The notes under the pieces were generated by a model. It was not told where the DNA came from. It was given only the letters and a program-made list of their open reading frames with translations, and did no database searches. The position numbers and the translations under genes are program-made. A DNA stretch of 64,000 nucleotides from NCBI RefSeq assembly GCF_016735595.1, contig NZ_JAERRB010000001.1, positions 744,001 through 808,000 of the forward strand, given 5' to 3'. Below are positions 27,781-37,010 of the stretch, piece after piece. This DNA is from Chryseolinea lacunae (lineage in GTDB: Bacteria; Bacteroidota; Bacteroidia; Cytophagales; Cyclobacteriaceae). The stretch's first letter is position 1; every line of letters starts with the position of its first letter.

Positions 27781-28614
27781 TTATCCGATGGCTATACGCT
27801 TGAATTCTGCTACAGTCAAACCTTTGGTAACGCCGTCGAGGTATTGGGCTACCGTTTTGGAGTTGTCTTTCACAAAGATCTGGTGCAACAGGGTGTTGTC
27901 TTTGAAGAACTTCTGAAGCTTGCCTTGTGCGATCTTGTCGACCATGGCAGCAGGTTTGCCTTCGGCCAGGATCTGTGCCTTGGCAATTTCCAGTTCTTTT
28001 TCGATGAGGCTCGAGTCAACCGATTTCTCGTCGATGCCCACAGGGTTCATGGCTGCGATTTGCATGCCCACGTCCTTGCCAGCTTCGGTCACGTCTTTGC
28101 CGTTCACGCCTTTCAGCGACACGAGCACACCCAGTTTCGAACCGGCGTGGATGTAGGCCACTACAGCTTCGCCTTTCATGTGCACATACTCGCTCACTTC
28201 AATCTTCTCGCCGATCTTTCCTACCAACTCCACAATTTTGTCGTTGATGGTGAGGTCGCCTGCTTTCAACGCGAGGAGAGCCTCTTTGTCGGCAGGTTTA
28301 TTTTTGAATGCTGTTTCAGCGATCAGCTTGCCCAGCGACTGGAACTCTTCGTTTTTGCCTACGAAGTCGGTTTCGCAGTTGAGGGCGATGAGTACCGCTT
28401 CTTTTTTGTCGTCGCTCACGCTGATGAACACAGCACCTTCTTTTGCATCTCTGTCGGAACGGGAAGCCGAAACTTTCTGTCCTTTCTTTCTCAGGATCTC
28501 AATAGCTTTTTCAAAATCTCCTTCGGCTTCGGTAAGGGCTTTTTTACAATCCATCATTCCGGCGCCGGTCATCTGGCGGAGTTTGTTTACATCTTGTGCT
28601 GAAATTGCTGACAT
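27781..28614 (-). CDS. tsf: Elongation factor Ts
   Basis: Guanine-nucleotide exchange factor that recycles EF-Tu-GDP. The N-terminal UBA-like domain (VNKLRQMTGAGMMDCKKAL) and the core motif ALNCETDFVGKNEEF are diagnostic. Length is 277 aa. It follows rpsB by 114 nt, the usual order, and ends at a strong terminator. Confidence 0.98.
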   Translation of the reverse strand: MSAISAQDVNKLRQMTGAGMMDCKKALTEAEGDFEKAIEILRKKGQKVSASRSDRDAKEGAVFISVSDDKKEAVLIALNCETDFVGKNEEFQSLGKLIAETAFKNKPADKEALLALKAGDLTINDKIVELVGKIGEKIEVSEYVHMKGEAVVAYIHAGSKLGVLVSLKGVNGKDVTEAGKDVGMQIAAMNPVGIDEKSVDSSLIEKELEIAKAQILAEGKPAAMVDKIAQGKLQKFFKDNTLLHQIFVKDNSKTVAQYLDGVTKGLTVAEFKRIAIG

Positions 28615-28728
28615 AATTATTTTGTGATTTTACTTTTTTAGAAATTAGGGCTGGCTTTAAACAGATCGTCCTACCGGCTATGTGTTGCAAAGCGGCAGGA
28701 CGAACCAAAAGCGTTTATAAGTATTCTA

Positions 28729-29499
28729 TTATTTTGCTTCTTCTACGGTTTCGTCAACGCGTCTTTTCTCGTCCTCGTCTTTCTTGTGCGCCGCATCTTC
28801 CTTGTCTTTCTTGCGCTCCATCAGCGATTCTTCAATCACTTTACCAATGTGTTTGGTGAGGATAGAGATAGACTTGAAAGCATCGTCGTTAGCCGGGATC
28901 GGGAAATCCACGCCAGAAGGATCAGAGTTTGTATCCACCAGTGCAAACACGGGGATGTTCAGTTTCTGAGCTTCGGTTACGGCGATATGTTCGCGTTTCA
29001 CGTCGATCACGAACAGCGCTGCAGGCAGTCTGTTGAGGTCGGCGATACCGCCCAATAATTTTTCAAGCTTTGCTTTTTCGCGAGTCACCATGAGACGTTC
29101 GCGTTTCGCCAGGTTGGTGAAGGCTTCGTCTTTCATGAGCTTCTCGATTTGCGCGAGTTTCTTGAGCGACTTGCGGATCGTGGCGAAGTTGGTGAGCATA
29201 CCGCCCAACCAGCGTTCAGTCACGAACGGCATGTTCAAACGCTTTGCTTCTTCCGTAACGATGTCCTTGGCTTGTTTCTTGGTTGCCACGAACATGATCT
29301 TACGGCCTGAGCGAACGATGTTCTTCAGGGCAAAGGTAGCCTCTTCGAGGCGGCCCAATGTTTTGTTCAGGTCGATGATGTGGATACCGTTGTTTTCCAT
29401 GAAGATGTACTCAGACATCTTCGGGTTCCATTTGCGGGTAAGGTGACCAAAGTGTACACCTGCATCCAACAATTCCTGATATGTTAATTTTTCAGCCAT
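28729..29499 (-). CDS. rpsB: 30S ribosomal protein S2
   Basis: Small-subunit protein bound at the head-body junction. The N-terminus (LLDAGVHFGHLTRKWNPKM) and RWLGGMLTNF are family signatures. The last 35 residues are a highly charged Lys/Glu/Asp extension beyond the globular domain (total 256 aa). It lies 12 nt after rpsI. Confidence 0.98.
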   Translation of the reverse strand: MAEKLTYQELLDAGVHFGHLTRKWNPKMSEYIFMENNGIHIIDLNKTLGRLEEATFALKNIVRSGRKIMFVATKKQAKDIVTEEAKRLNMPFVTERWLGGMLTNFATIRKSLKKLAQIEKLMKDEAFTNLAKRERLMVTREKAKLEKLLGGIADLNRLPAALFVIDVKREHIAVTEAQKLNIPVFALVDTNSDPSGVDFPIPANDDAFKSISILTKHIGKVIEESLMERKKDKEDAAHKKDEDEKRRVDETVEEAK

Positions 29500-29511
29500 T
29501 CTCGTAATCGA

Positions 29512-29898
29512 TTAACGCTTGCTAAACTGGAATTTTCTTCTTGCTTTTCTTCTACCGGGTTTCTTACGCTCAACCATACGGGAGTCGCGTGTCATGAAAC
29601 CTTCCTTGCGGAGGGTAGGTTTGTTTTCGGGGCTGATTTCCACCAGTGCCCGCGCAATGCCCAAGCGCACGGCTTCGGCTTGTCCTGTCACGCCACCGCC
29701 TTCAACATTCACGGTAACATCGTAGTTGGCTTCCAACTTCAATGCTGCCAGCGCTTGTTTCACCAGGGTTTGGTGAATTTCAGAAAGGAAGTATTCCTTC
29801 AGCTCGCGGTCATTTATTATGATGTCTCCTTTGCCAGGTTTCATGTAAACCCGTGCGATGGAGGTCTTTCGTCTACCGATTGTGTTGATAATCTGCAT
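29512..29898 (-). CDS. rpsI: 30S ribosomal protein S9
   Basis: Small-subunit protein whose C-terminal tail reaches the P-site tRNA. GRRKTSIARVYMKPGKGDI at the start and the basic tail ending in FSKR are diagnostic. Length is 128 aa. It lies 4 nt after rplM, the universal partner. Confidence 0.98.
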   Translation of the reverse strand: MQIINTIGRRKTSIARVYMKPGKGDIIINDRELKEYFLSEIHQTLVKQALAALKLEANYDVTVNVEGGGVTGQAEAVRLGIARALVEISPENKPTLRKEGFMTRDSRMVERKKPGRRKARRKFQFSKR

Positions 29899-29902
29899 GG
29901 AA

Positions 29903-30346
29903 TCAGAACTTTATTTCTTTTGGTTGTTGCGCTGTGTGGGGATGCTCTGCACCTACATATACATGAAGGCTTCTGTAAAGCTCACTGCCCAGCTTGTTTT
30001 TAGGAAGCATACCGCGAACGGCATGTTCAATGAGGCGTTCAGGGTGCTTTGCACGGATCATCGTAGGCGTGTGCTCGCGCTGTCCGCCGGGATAACCGGA
30101 GTGCGTAAAGAGCACGCGATCGGTCCATTTTTTACCCGTCATTCTCACCTTCTCGGCGTTGATGACGATAACGTTGTCTCCGCAATCTACGTGCGGGCTG
30201 TAGCTTGCTTTGTGTTTTCCACGGATGATGTGGGCAATCTGGCTCGCTACGCGACCGAGTACCTGACCGTTTGCATCAACCACGACCCAGCCTTTTTCTA
30301 CTGTGGCTTTGGATGCGTAGGCTGTTTTATAGCTATTGTGATCCAT
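29903..30346 (-). CDS. rplM: 50S ribosomal protein L13
   Basis: Early-assembling large-subunit protein. WVVVDANGQVLGRVASQIA and HAVRGMLPKNKLG are signature segments. Length is 147 aa. It is the first gene of the rplM-rpsI-rpsB-tsf operon. Confidence 0.98.
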   Translation of the reverse strand: MDHNSYKTAYASKATVEKGWVVVDANGQVLGRVASQIAHIIRGKHKASYSPHVDCGDNVIVINAEKVRMTGKKWTDRVLFTHSGYPGGQREHTPTMIRAKHPERLIEHAVRGMLPKNKLGSELYRSLHVYVGAEHPHTAQQPKEIKF

Positions 30347-30397
30347 TTTAGTTGTTATAAATCAAATTAAATACACTACCCCCTTCAAAAAGGGACA

Positions 30398-30428
30398 CAA
30401 AGGTAAATCGCCATTATTTGAAATGCAA
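30398..30428 (-). promoter_or_regulatory. Promoter of the ribosomal-protein operon
   Basis: Minus-strand -7 element TACCTTTG (30405-30398) fits TAnnTTTG; a TTG at 30428-30426 lies 20 nt upstream. The leader of about 45 nt before rplM contains a short CCCTT/AAGGG hairpin, too small to call as a regulatory element. Confidence 0.65.
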
Positions 30429-30636
30429 GCTGATCCTGAACTTTGAATAGTGGCCCCGTTTGCGCAATCCGGATAAAACATAATAATTAGCTGTTTATGA
30501 ACGGTTTTGCGCCGGGGGCGTAAATGTAAAAAACACCGGATTCAGGTGGAAAAACTTTTTGATTTATTACATCCCAACGCCCGATCCACCCCCTTTTCAG
30601 GGTTTTTCAGTCCCGCAAATTCGCTACTCTTCAGGC

Positions 30637-31356
30637 CTAATCGTTCAAATCCAGCTGGCGCACCAGCGCATACAGGTCTTTGGGGTAGGGCGCCTCGATT
30701 TTTTGCACATTTCCCGCCAGGTCCTGAAAGTGGAGCTGAAACGCGTGAAGAGCCATCCGTTTCATGAAAGGCTGCTCGTCCGTATCTTTTTTGAGGTTGA
30801 AGTCGCGCTTTATCTTCGACAGGAAAAATGGCTTGCCGCCATACATGTCGTCGCCGCTGATGGAGGCACCCAGCGATGCCAGATGCACGCGAATCTGGTG
30901 CATGCGGCCGGTTACGGGCTGACATTCTATCAACGTGTGGTGTTTGTAGGGCTTTAGCGACGTGAAATAGGTTTGCGCGGGTTTTCCTTCCCTCCTGCTC
31001 AACTTCACCACGCCGTCGTCCTGCTTCAGGATGGGGATGTCTACCAGCTGGTGGTCGAAGTTGTGGATGCCGTCGGCCACGGCGTGATAGATTTTGGCCA
31101 CCGTGCGGTGCTCAAACTGCATGCTGAGGTGGCGGTAGGCTTCAGGATTTTTGGCAATGGCAAGCACGCCCGACGTGTCTTTGTCGAGCCTGTGGGCCAC
31201 CTGTGCGTCGCCTGTGTAGCCCCGCGCCAGGGCCAGCAGGTTTTGCTTTTCGTGACGGTCTTCCAGCGTTGACAAAAACGGAGGTTTATTCACGACAACA
31301 ATGTCGTTGTCCTCAAAGATGATGAGGTCTTCAAATTTTAGTTTCGGAGTTTTCAT
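30637..31356 (-). CDS. RluA-family rRNA/tRNA pseudouridine synthase
   Basis: Isomerises uridines in RNA. The catalytic aspartate is D58 in HRLDKDTSGVL; the MHQIRVHLASLG motif is also typical. There is no S4 domain, and the length is 239 aa, so the exact RNA target (RluC/D/E-like or TruC-like) cannot be assigned. It starts 5 nt after the S9 peptidase stop, so it likely shares its transcript. Confidence 0.9.
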   Translation of the reverse strand: MKTPKLKFEDLIIFEDNDIVVVNKPPFLSTLEDRHEKQNLLALARGYTGDAQVAHRLDKDTSGVLAIAKNPEAYRHLSMQFEHRTVAKIYHAVADGIHNFDHQLVDIPILKQDDGVVKLSRREGKPAQTYFTSLKPYKHHTLIECQPVTGRMHQIRVHLASLGASISGDDMYGGKPFFLSKIKRDFNLKKDTDEQPFMKRMALHAFQLHFQDLAGNVQKIEAPYPKDLYALVRQLDLND

Positions 31357-31361
31357 GGAGT

Positions 31362-33566
31362 TCAGTTCGTGCTGGTGGAGGCTGCCGGGGGTTCGGGATG
31401 ACGGACATAGCGTTCAAAAAATTCAATCACCCGCAAGAGGTGGTCCATCATGCGGCCCGGGTTTCCGCTGCGGGTAAGCTCATGGCCTTCTTTGGGATAG
31501 CGGATGTATTCCACCGGCTTGCCCTGAATTTTCAAACTCTTGTAGAGCATTTCCGATTGCACCACGCCGGTGCGCAAATCCTGGTCGCCGTGGATGATGA
31601 GGAATGGGGTGTTGATCTTGTCGACATAGGTCAACGGCGATTCGGCGTCGAGCAGTTTTTTGGTTTCGGGTTCCCAGGGATAGCCGCCAAAATAGTCGGG
31701 CACCAGGCGCCAGGCATTGCCCTCACCCATGAAGGTGGTGAGATCGTAAACACCGCGCTGGGCGTTCGCAGCCTTAAAGCGGTTGTCGTGACCAATGAGC
31801 CAGGCCACCATGTAGCCGGCATAACTTCCGCCCTCCACCACCAATTGGTCTTTGTCGATCCAGCTGTGCTGTTTCATGGCATCGTCCAGGGAAGCCAGGA
31901 TGTCGGCTGCGGGGTCTTTGCCCCAGTTCTTGAAGTTGCCGCGTTTGAAGGCGTCGCCATAGCCGCCGCTGCCGCGGGGGTTGCAGAACACCACGCCGTA
32001 GCCCCAGGCGGCTTCCAGCTGAAACTCGTGCCACATGCTGAATGCCGAAGGTCCCCACATGGCTGTGGGGCCACCGTGGATGTTGAGGATGGTGGGATAT
32101 TTCACGCCCTCTTTGCGGCCCACGGGTTCAAGCACCCAGTATTGCACCTTCATACCATCGGGGCGGGTGATCCAGTATTCTTTGGGAAAAATCAACTGTT
32201 TGCGGCTCACCCAGGTGTTGAATTTGGTGATGGGCACTTGTGTTTTGTCTTTCAGCGTGAAGGCATATACTTCCCAGGGATTGCTGGTTTCGGTTAGGCC
32301 GTAAATGATTTTGCCGGATTTCACCGTGAAGCCCGTCACACCTTTGTCGCCGACTATCAGCTGAACGGGTGTGGCGTCGCCTTTTGCCGGAAGGCTGTAG
32401 AGGGGAATATCTCCCTCGGATTCGGCATTGAAATAGACAGCCTTGTTGTCTTCCGACCATTCAAAACCCTGCACATCGCGATCAAAATTTTTGGTGATGT
32501 TGGTCGGAGTTCCTCCCGTGGCAGCCACGATGCCGATGTCGTTTTGCCGGCCAAAAAAACCGTCGTTGGTTCCCAGGATAAATGCGATGGATTTTCCGTC
32601 GGGTGAATATTGGGGATTGGTGATGGGCTGGCCCTCCACCTTCAAAAATTCGGTCAGGTTCTTTCCATCGGCATCCAGTTTCCAGAGGCTGCTGGTGCGG
32701 ATGTAGTCGGGGGCCGACGTCAGTTTCACGGAGCTGCAAATGATCGATTTGCCATCGACGCTCCAGTCGGCGCCATTAAAGTTTTGATAGCCTGTGGTGA
32801 GTTGTTTGGTTTCGGAGCCGGCCTGGGCGGGCACGGTGAAGAGGTGCACAAATTTTTCTTCTGCTTCCAGGTCTTGTTCGTCTTGCAGGTCGAGGCGCGT
32901 GAGTACGCGGGGATTTTTATCGGTGGCATTTTTAGCCAGCCACGCCCGCACTTCCGTCAGTGATCCATCGGGCGATGAGCGTGTATTTTTCTTTTCGTCG
33001 TCCTTCAGCAGTTTCCAGTTGGGTTCGTCGCCTTGCTTGCGACCGGGGCGGTCGTAGGTCCAGGGCACTTGCCCTTCTATGGCATGAAAGGGAATGGATG
33101 ACGCGAACAAAATGGTTTTGCCGTCGGGCGACCACAGGGGACGCGAGGCGCCATATTTTGTTTTGGTGATGGCATAGGCTTCGCCGCCCGTGAGGGGCAG
33201 TATCCAGACCTGGGCTGCATCTCCATCTACGCGCACAAAGGCCAGCGACTGGCCATCGGGCGACCATGTGGCCTGACCGTCGCGGCGATCGCCAAAGGTG
33301 AGTTGCACGGGATCTTTTTTCCCGGAAGGGTCAAGAAGATAGAGGTGCTGGTTGTAATAATATTCGGTGGCGCCGGTGGCATTGTTGGTTTTGGAGGCCT
33401 TGCGGGTCACTGCGGCCACCACCTGCCGGCCATCGGGCGAGGCGGCAAGCTGGCTCACCGTCACAATTTTCATGAGGTCGGATGCCACGATGGGCTGTGG
33501 TTTTTCCTGGGCTGCGGCCACGAAGGCCGTGAGCAGGAGAAATGCTACACTGCAGATAAAGCGCAT
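31362..33566 (-). CDS. S9 family (prolyl oligopeptidase/DPP-type) peptidase
   Basis: Exported serine peptidase: signal peptide MRFICSVAFLLLTAFVAAAQ, an N-terminal beta-propeller with repeated SPDG turns (about 30-440), and a C-terminal alpha/beta hydrolase. The nucleophile serine is in GGSYAGY (about residue 580), the aspartate in HGDQDLR (about 659) and the histidine in KEGHELTR (about 695). Length is 734 aa. It probably trims oligopeptides in the periplasm. It lies 15 nt after the histidine kinase gene. Confidence 0.93.
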   Translation of the reverse strand: MRFICSVAFLLLTAFVAAAQEKPQPIVASDLMKIVTVSQLAASPDGRQVVAAVTRKASKTNNATGATEYYYNQHLYLLDPSGKKDPVQLTFGDRRDGQATWSPDGQSLAFVRVDGDAAQVWILPLTGGEAYAITKTKYGASRPLWSPDGKTILFASSIPFHAIEGQVPWTYDRPGRKQGDEPNWKLLKDDEKKNTRSSPDGSLTEVRAWLAKNATDKNPRVLTRLDLQDEQDLEAEEKFVHLFTVPAQAGSETKQLTTGYQNFNGADWSVDGKSIICSSVKLTSAPDYIRTSSLWKLDADGKNLTEFLKVEGQPITNPQYSPDGKSIAFILGTNDGFFGRQNDIGIVAATGGTPTNITKNFDRDVQGFEWSEDNKAVYFNAESEGDIPLYSLPAKGDATPVQLIVGDKGVTGFTVKSGKIIYGLTETSNPWEVYAFTLKDKTQVPITKFNTWVSRKQLIFPKEYWITRPDGMKVQYWVLEPVGRKEGVKYPTILNIHGGPTAMWGPSAFSMWHEFQLEAAWGYGVVFCNPRGSGGYGDAFKRGNFKNWGKDPAADILASLDDAMKQHSWIDKDQLVVEGGSYAGYMVAWLIGHDNRFKAANAQRGVYDLTTFMGEGNAWRLVPDYFGGYPWEPETKKLLDAESPLTYVDKINTPFLIIHGDQDLRTGVVQSEMLYKSLKIQGKPVEYIRYPKEGHELTRSGNPGRMMDHLLRVIEFFERYVRHPEPPAASTSTN

Positions 33567-33581
33567 AGGGATGAAACAGGT

Positions 33582-34643
33582 TTAGTTTTTCGTTGCGTCG
33601 GTCTCGCCTTCCGGCTTAACTCGCGGCAATTTAAAACTAAAAGTCGAACCCTTTCCGGGTGTGCTCTCCACTTCCGGTTTTGAGTTGTGACCATCCAGGA
33701 TGTGTTTCACGATAGCGAGGCCCAGGCCGGTGCCACCTTTTTCGCGGCTGCGGCTCTTGTCTACGCGATAGAAGCGCTCGAAAATGCGGGTTTGATGTTC
33801 GGGCGGAATGCCTTCGCCGGTGTCGGTCACGTTGGTGACTACGTTTTTTTTGCTGCTGTCGAAACTCACCACCACTTCGCCGGCGTCGAACGAATGTTTT
33901 ATGGCGTTCGACACGAGGTTGGTCATCACCTGGTTGATGCGTTGCCAGTCGGCATAAACCAGCACTTTGCGCACGGCGCCATCGATGCGCAGCTTGATGT
34001 CTTTGCGTTCGGCTTTTTCTTCGAACTGTTCAAAAATTTCTTCGGTGAGTTTATAGAGGTCGATGCTCTCGAAGTGCATTTTGATCTGACCCGTTTCGAT
34101 GTGCGAGAGCGTGAGCAGATCTTGTACCAGCATGTCGAGTCCATCCAGACTTTTGGCAGCTTTCTTTAAGAATTTTGTACGTACGGTTTTGTCGTTCACG
34201 GCGCCGTCGAGCAGCGTGTGCACAAAGCCCTGGGCCGCAAAGATGGGGGTCTTCAACTCGTGCGACACGTCGGCAATAAATTCGCGGCGGAAGGCTTCCA
34301 GCTTTTTCAGCTCATCAATTTCTTTTTGCTTCAGCGTGGCGAAGGAATAGATTTCTTCATTGATGGTTCTCAGCGGATTGAGCGGTGCTGACTTTTGTTT
34401 GTCGATGCGCGAAAGCTCTTTCTTTTTCAGCTTGCCCATCAGTTTATACACCTTATCGAGCTCCCGGAAAATAAGAAACTCCAGCACCACAAAGATGAGA
34501 ATGTAGGAAACGGAGAAGCTGATGCCAAAGGCAACAAAGAGTGCGCTGATGTCTACGCTTTTGAAAAGCGACAGGAACAAGGACGTGATGAGGGCGATGC
34601 AGAGTGCCAGCAAAAGGGCCAATACCCGTGAACTGTAAACCAT
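33582..34643 (-). CDS. Sensor histidine kinase, PhoR-like
   Basis: Membrane sensor kinase of 353 aa with two close N-terminal helices (about 7-27 and 33-57), almost no periplasmic part, then a HisKA domain (DVSHELKTP, His about 128) and HATPase domain (NLVSNAIKHS, DTGEGIPPEH, GTGLGLAIV). The small sensory region suggests it senses through the membrane or a partner, as PhoR does. It follows its response regulator by 81 nt. Confidence 0.93.
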   Translation of the reverse strand: MVYSSRVLALLLALCIALITSLFLSLFKSVDISALFVAFGISFSVSYILIFVVLEFLIFRELDKVYKLMGKLKKKELSRIDKQKSAPLNPLRTINEEIYSFATLKQKEIDELKKLEAFRREFIADVSHELKTPIFAAQGFVHTLLDGAVNDKTVRTKFLKKAAKSLDGLDMLVQDLLTLSHIETGQIKMHFESIDLYKLTEEIFEQFEEKAERKDIKLRIDGAVRKVLVYADWQRINQVMTNLVSNAIKHSFDAGEVVVSFDSSKKNVVTNVTDTGEGIPPEHQTRIFERFYRVDKSRSREKGGTGLGLAIVKHILDGHNSKPEVESTPGKGSTFSFKLPRVKPEGETDATKN

Positions 34644-34724
34644 GCTGTAAGGTAGTCGATAGTTTCTGAAAAGCTCTACACGAAAAAGCCTTTGCTTTTC
34701 CTGCGGGTGATTGTTACGGGAATA

Positions 34725-35414
34725 TTAGTTAAGACTGAATTTGTAGCCAACACCTTTCACGGTGGTGATATAGTCTTCGCCAATTTTCTCGCGAACCTTG
34801 CGGATGTGCACGTCGACGGTGCGGGCCAGCACATAAACATCCGATCCCCAAATGTTCTGAAGCAAATCTTCGCGGCTGAACACCTTGTTGGGGTTTTGGG
34901 CCAGGAAGTAGAGCAGTTCAAATTCCTTCTTGGGAAGGTTGATTTCTTTGCCCAGGATGTTGATGGTATAGCTGGTGCGGTCGATGGTGAGGTCGCCGAT
35001 GTTGATGGTGCTGGTAGGCGATGTTTTTTTGGAGTCCCGTCTGAACAGCGCGCTGATGCGGCTCATGAGGGCGCGCGGCTTGATGGGTTTGTTGATGTAG
35101 TCGTCGGCCCCCACGTCGAAGGCGGCCACTTCTGAATATTCTTCGGAGCGAGCCGTGAGGAACACGACAAATGTTTTCTGGAGTTCGGGGATGTCGCGCA
35201 AGAGGCGGCAGGTTTCCACGCCGTCCATTTTGGGCATCATGATGTCGAGCAGCACGAGGTCGGGAACAAATTTGCGGGCAATGTCAACGGCGCGGGTGCC
35301 ATCAAGTGCCGTTTTCACCTCGTATCCGCTTTTTTCGAGGTTGTATTTCAGAAGCTCCAAAATAGGCTCTTCATCATCAACGACAAGCACTTTGTGCATT
35401 TGCTTGTTTCCCAT
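34725..35414 (-). CDS. OmpR/PhoB-family response regulator
   Basis: DNA-binding regulator of 229 aa: receiver domain with phospho-acceptor D57 (DLVLLDIMMPK), DD at 13-14 and lysine in NKPIKP, then a winged helix (FELLYFLAQNPNKVFSRE, VRTVDVHIRKVREKIG-type). I take the ATG of MGNKQMHKVLVVDD as start; upstream in-frame ATGs at 35444 and beyond are less likely. It heads a likely operon with the kinase, the S9 peptidase and the RluA gene. Confidence 0.93.
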   Translation of the reverse strand: MGNKQMHKVLVVDDEEPILELLKYNLEKSGYEVKTALDGTRAVDIARKFVPDLVLLDIMMPKMDGVETCRLLRDIPELQKTFVVFLTARSEEYSEVAAFDVGADDYINKPIKPRALMSRISALFRRDSKKTSPTSTINIGDLTIDRTSYTINILGKEINLPKKEFELLYFLAQNPNKVFSREDLLQNIWGSDVYVLARTVDVHIRKVREKIGEDYITTVKGVGYKFSLN

Positions 35415-35579
35415 AGTTAAACTCTTTGGATCAAAATTAGCCATAAAAGGGGGCATTAAAAACGCAGGGGCCTTTATTAACAATTCCTTAACGGCCCGTA
35501 CTTTACGGTAACATCAACGCTGCGGGCACAACCTTAAGTTCCTCCCCGCCTCTGGCGAGCCCCTTTGAAAAACGTGTTC

Positions 35580-36629
35580 TTACAAAAACGGGTATTTGGC
35601 GCTTAGAAATCGAATGTAGGCCTTCAGGTCGCCGTGAAATTCCTCGCGCCACTGGTCGCCAAACAGGTCTTGTTTGGATTGGTATTGGCGGAAGTTCATG
35701 AAATAGGCATTGTTGGGAAGCTTGTCCTTGTAGCGCTGGGATGGCCTGGACGTTAGGGCCAGGGACAAGGTATCCATCGTGTGGACGATTTTGCGGATCG
35801 TGTTTTCCTTCATCATCTTCTTGTAGGGAAGCGTGTCTGTGGGTTTCAGCGTGCCATACACACTGTCTAACGTGTGGGCGCCACGCAGCATGTGGTCCAC
35901 AAACTTGAGGTAGTCCACATCTTCGTCCATGTAGGTGCGGTATTCTTTTCCGTTCACGCCATACTTGTCGATGAGGAACTTTTCGGTGCCGCGGTCGCCA
36001 ATGAAGGTGGCCAGGTTTTCGTTGAAGTCCACGCTGTCTTTCACAAAGATGGTGGCGTGCGACATTTCGTGGATGATGAGGTTAGCCAGATCGCCTTCGG
36101 AGCGGTTCAGCATTTTACTGAGAATGGGATCGGTGAACCACCCCAGCGTAGACCATCCACCCGGATTCCGGATGATGACGTCCCAGCCTTCCTTTTCCAG
36201 TTCTTTTTTCAACGCCAGGGCTTTGGCTTTGTCGAAGAAGCCTTTGTAGGGCACGGCGCCCACCACAGGAAACGTCCACTCCTTGGGCTTTAGCTGAAAC
36301 GGTTCGCAGGCCAGCACCACCCACATCACCTCCTCGCCTTTCTGGTCGAAGAGTGTTCTGTAGTTTTTGGTATCTTTCAGACCCAGCGAGTCGATGGCAT
36401 ACTTGCGCACGTCTTCGATGAGGTGGAGGCGGGCTTTGAGCGAATCGGGGAACTGCGGGTCGGCCAAAAATTCTTCCACGGGTTTGGCGTTCCACACGAT
36501 GTTGAGCTGGCCATAGCCTTGCTGTGCACCATAGCTCACCAGGTCCCAGAACACCACCACCAAAATGCCGGTCACGGCCAGCAATCCCAACAACGTCCAC
36601 TTTATGATTTTGCCCACGCGCTTTCGCAT
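35580..36629 (-). CDS. Putative aminopeptidase (PF10023-like zinc metallopeptidase)
   Basis: A 349-aa protein with one N-terminal membrane helix (about 10-30), the remainder facing the periplasm. The metal-binding motif HEMSH (about residue 190) followed by ENLATFIGDRGTE gives a gluzincin-like HExxH...E arrangement, and the segments QGYGQLNIVWNAKPVEEFL and NPGGWSTLGWF resemble the putative aminopeptidase family PF10023. Function is inferred from the family only. It appears to be a single gene. Confidence 0.8.
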   Translation of the reverse strand: MRKRVGKIIKWTLLGLLAVTGILVVVFWDLVSYGAQQGYGQLNIVWNAKPVEEFLADPQFPDSLKARLHLIEDVRKYAIDSLGLKDTKNYRTLFDQKGEEVMWVVLACEPFQLKPKEWTFPVVGAVPYKGFFDKAKALALKKELEKEGWDVIIRNPGGWSTLGWFTDPILSKMLNRSEGDLANLIIHEMSHATIFVKDSVDFNENLATFIGDRGTEKFLIDKYGVNGKEYRTYMDEDVDYLKFVDHMLRGAHTLDSVYGTLKPTDTLPYKKMMKENTIRKIVHTMDTLSLALTSRPSQRYKDKLPNNAYFMNFRQYQSKQDLFGDQWREEFHGDLKAYIRFLSAKYPFL

Positions 36630-37010
36630 GCTTTAATTTTTTTTACGCCTTGATCGTTGTTCTCTTTCGCGTCTAAATAGTCCAGAAGGGTGTGGTGCTG
36701 TAGCGCTTGTTGTCTGAGTCAACCCTGCAATATAAAGGGTTTATGGAATTATTATCGTGCTCTTCAAAAACGTCAACTCGTTGAGGTCAATTTGCTTAGG
36801 TGTTTGGCGTTAAAGCAAAGCAAACAACGGGGTTAATTTTCTGTTAAGGATAGTTGAAGAGCGCGTTTTAAAATTAGGGGTGAAATCGTAATTTCACCGG
36901 TCTTTAAATGTTGGCAGTTGGCTGTAACCCCACGGGAGCAATACGAGTTTAACTCCAAGTTTATCTCACCCCACAACAATTTTGTAACTAATAAACACGA
37001 ACGATAGAGT
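36630..37010. other. Region between aminopeptidase gene and recA
   Basis: No gene is seen. The main structure is the inverted repeat at 36879-36898 described separately. A clean TAnnTTTG promoter for recA could not be placed. Confidence 0.5.
36879..36898. promoter_or_regulatory. Inverted repeat upstream of recA, possible operator
   Basis: GGTGAAAT-CGTA-ATTTCACC is a perfect 8-bp inverted repeat around a 4-nt core, 112 nt before the recA start. There is no T tract, so it is not a terminator. It could be the site of a dimeric repressor; no match to a known SOS box is claimed. Confidence 0.4.
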
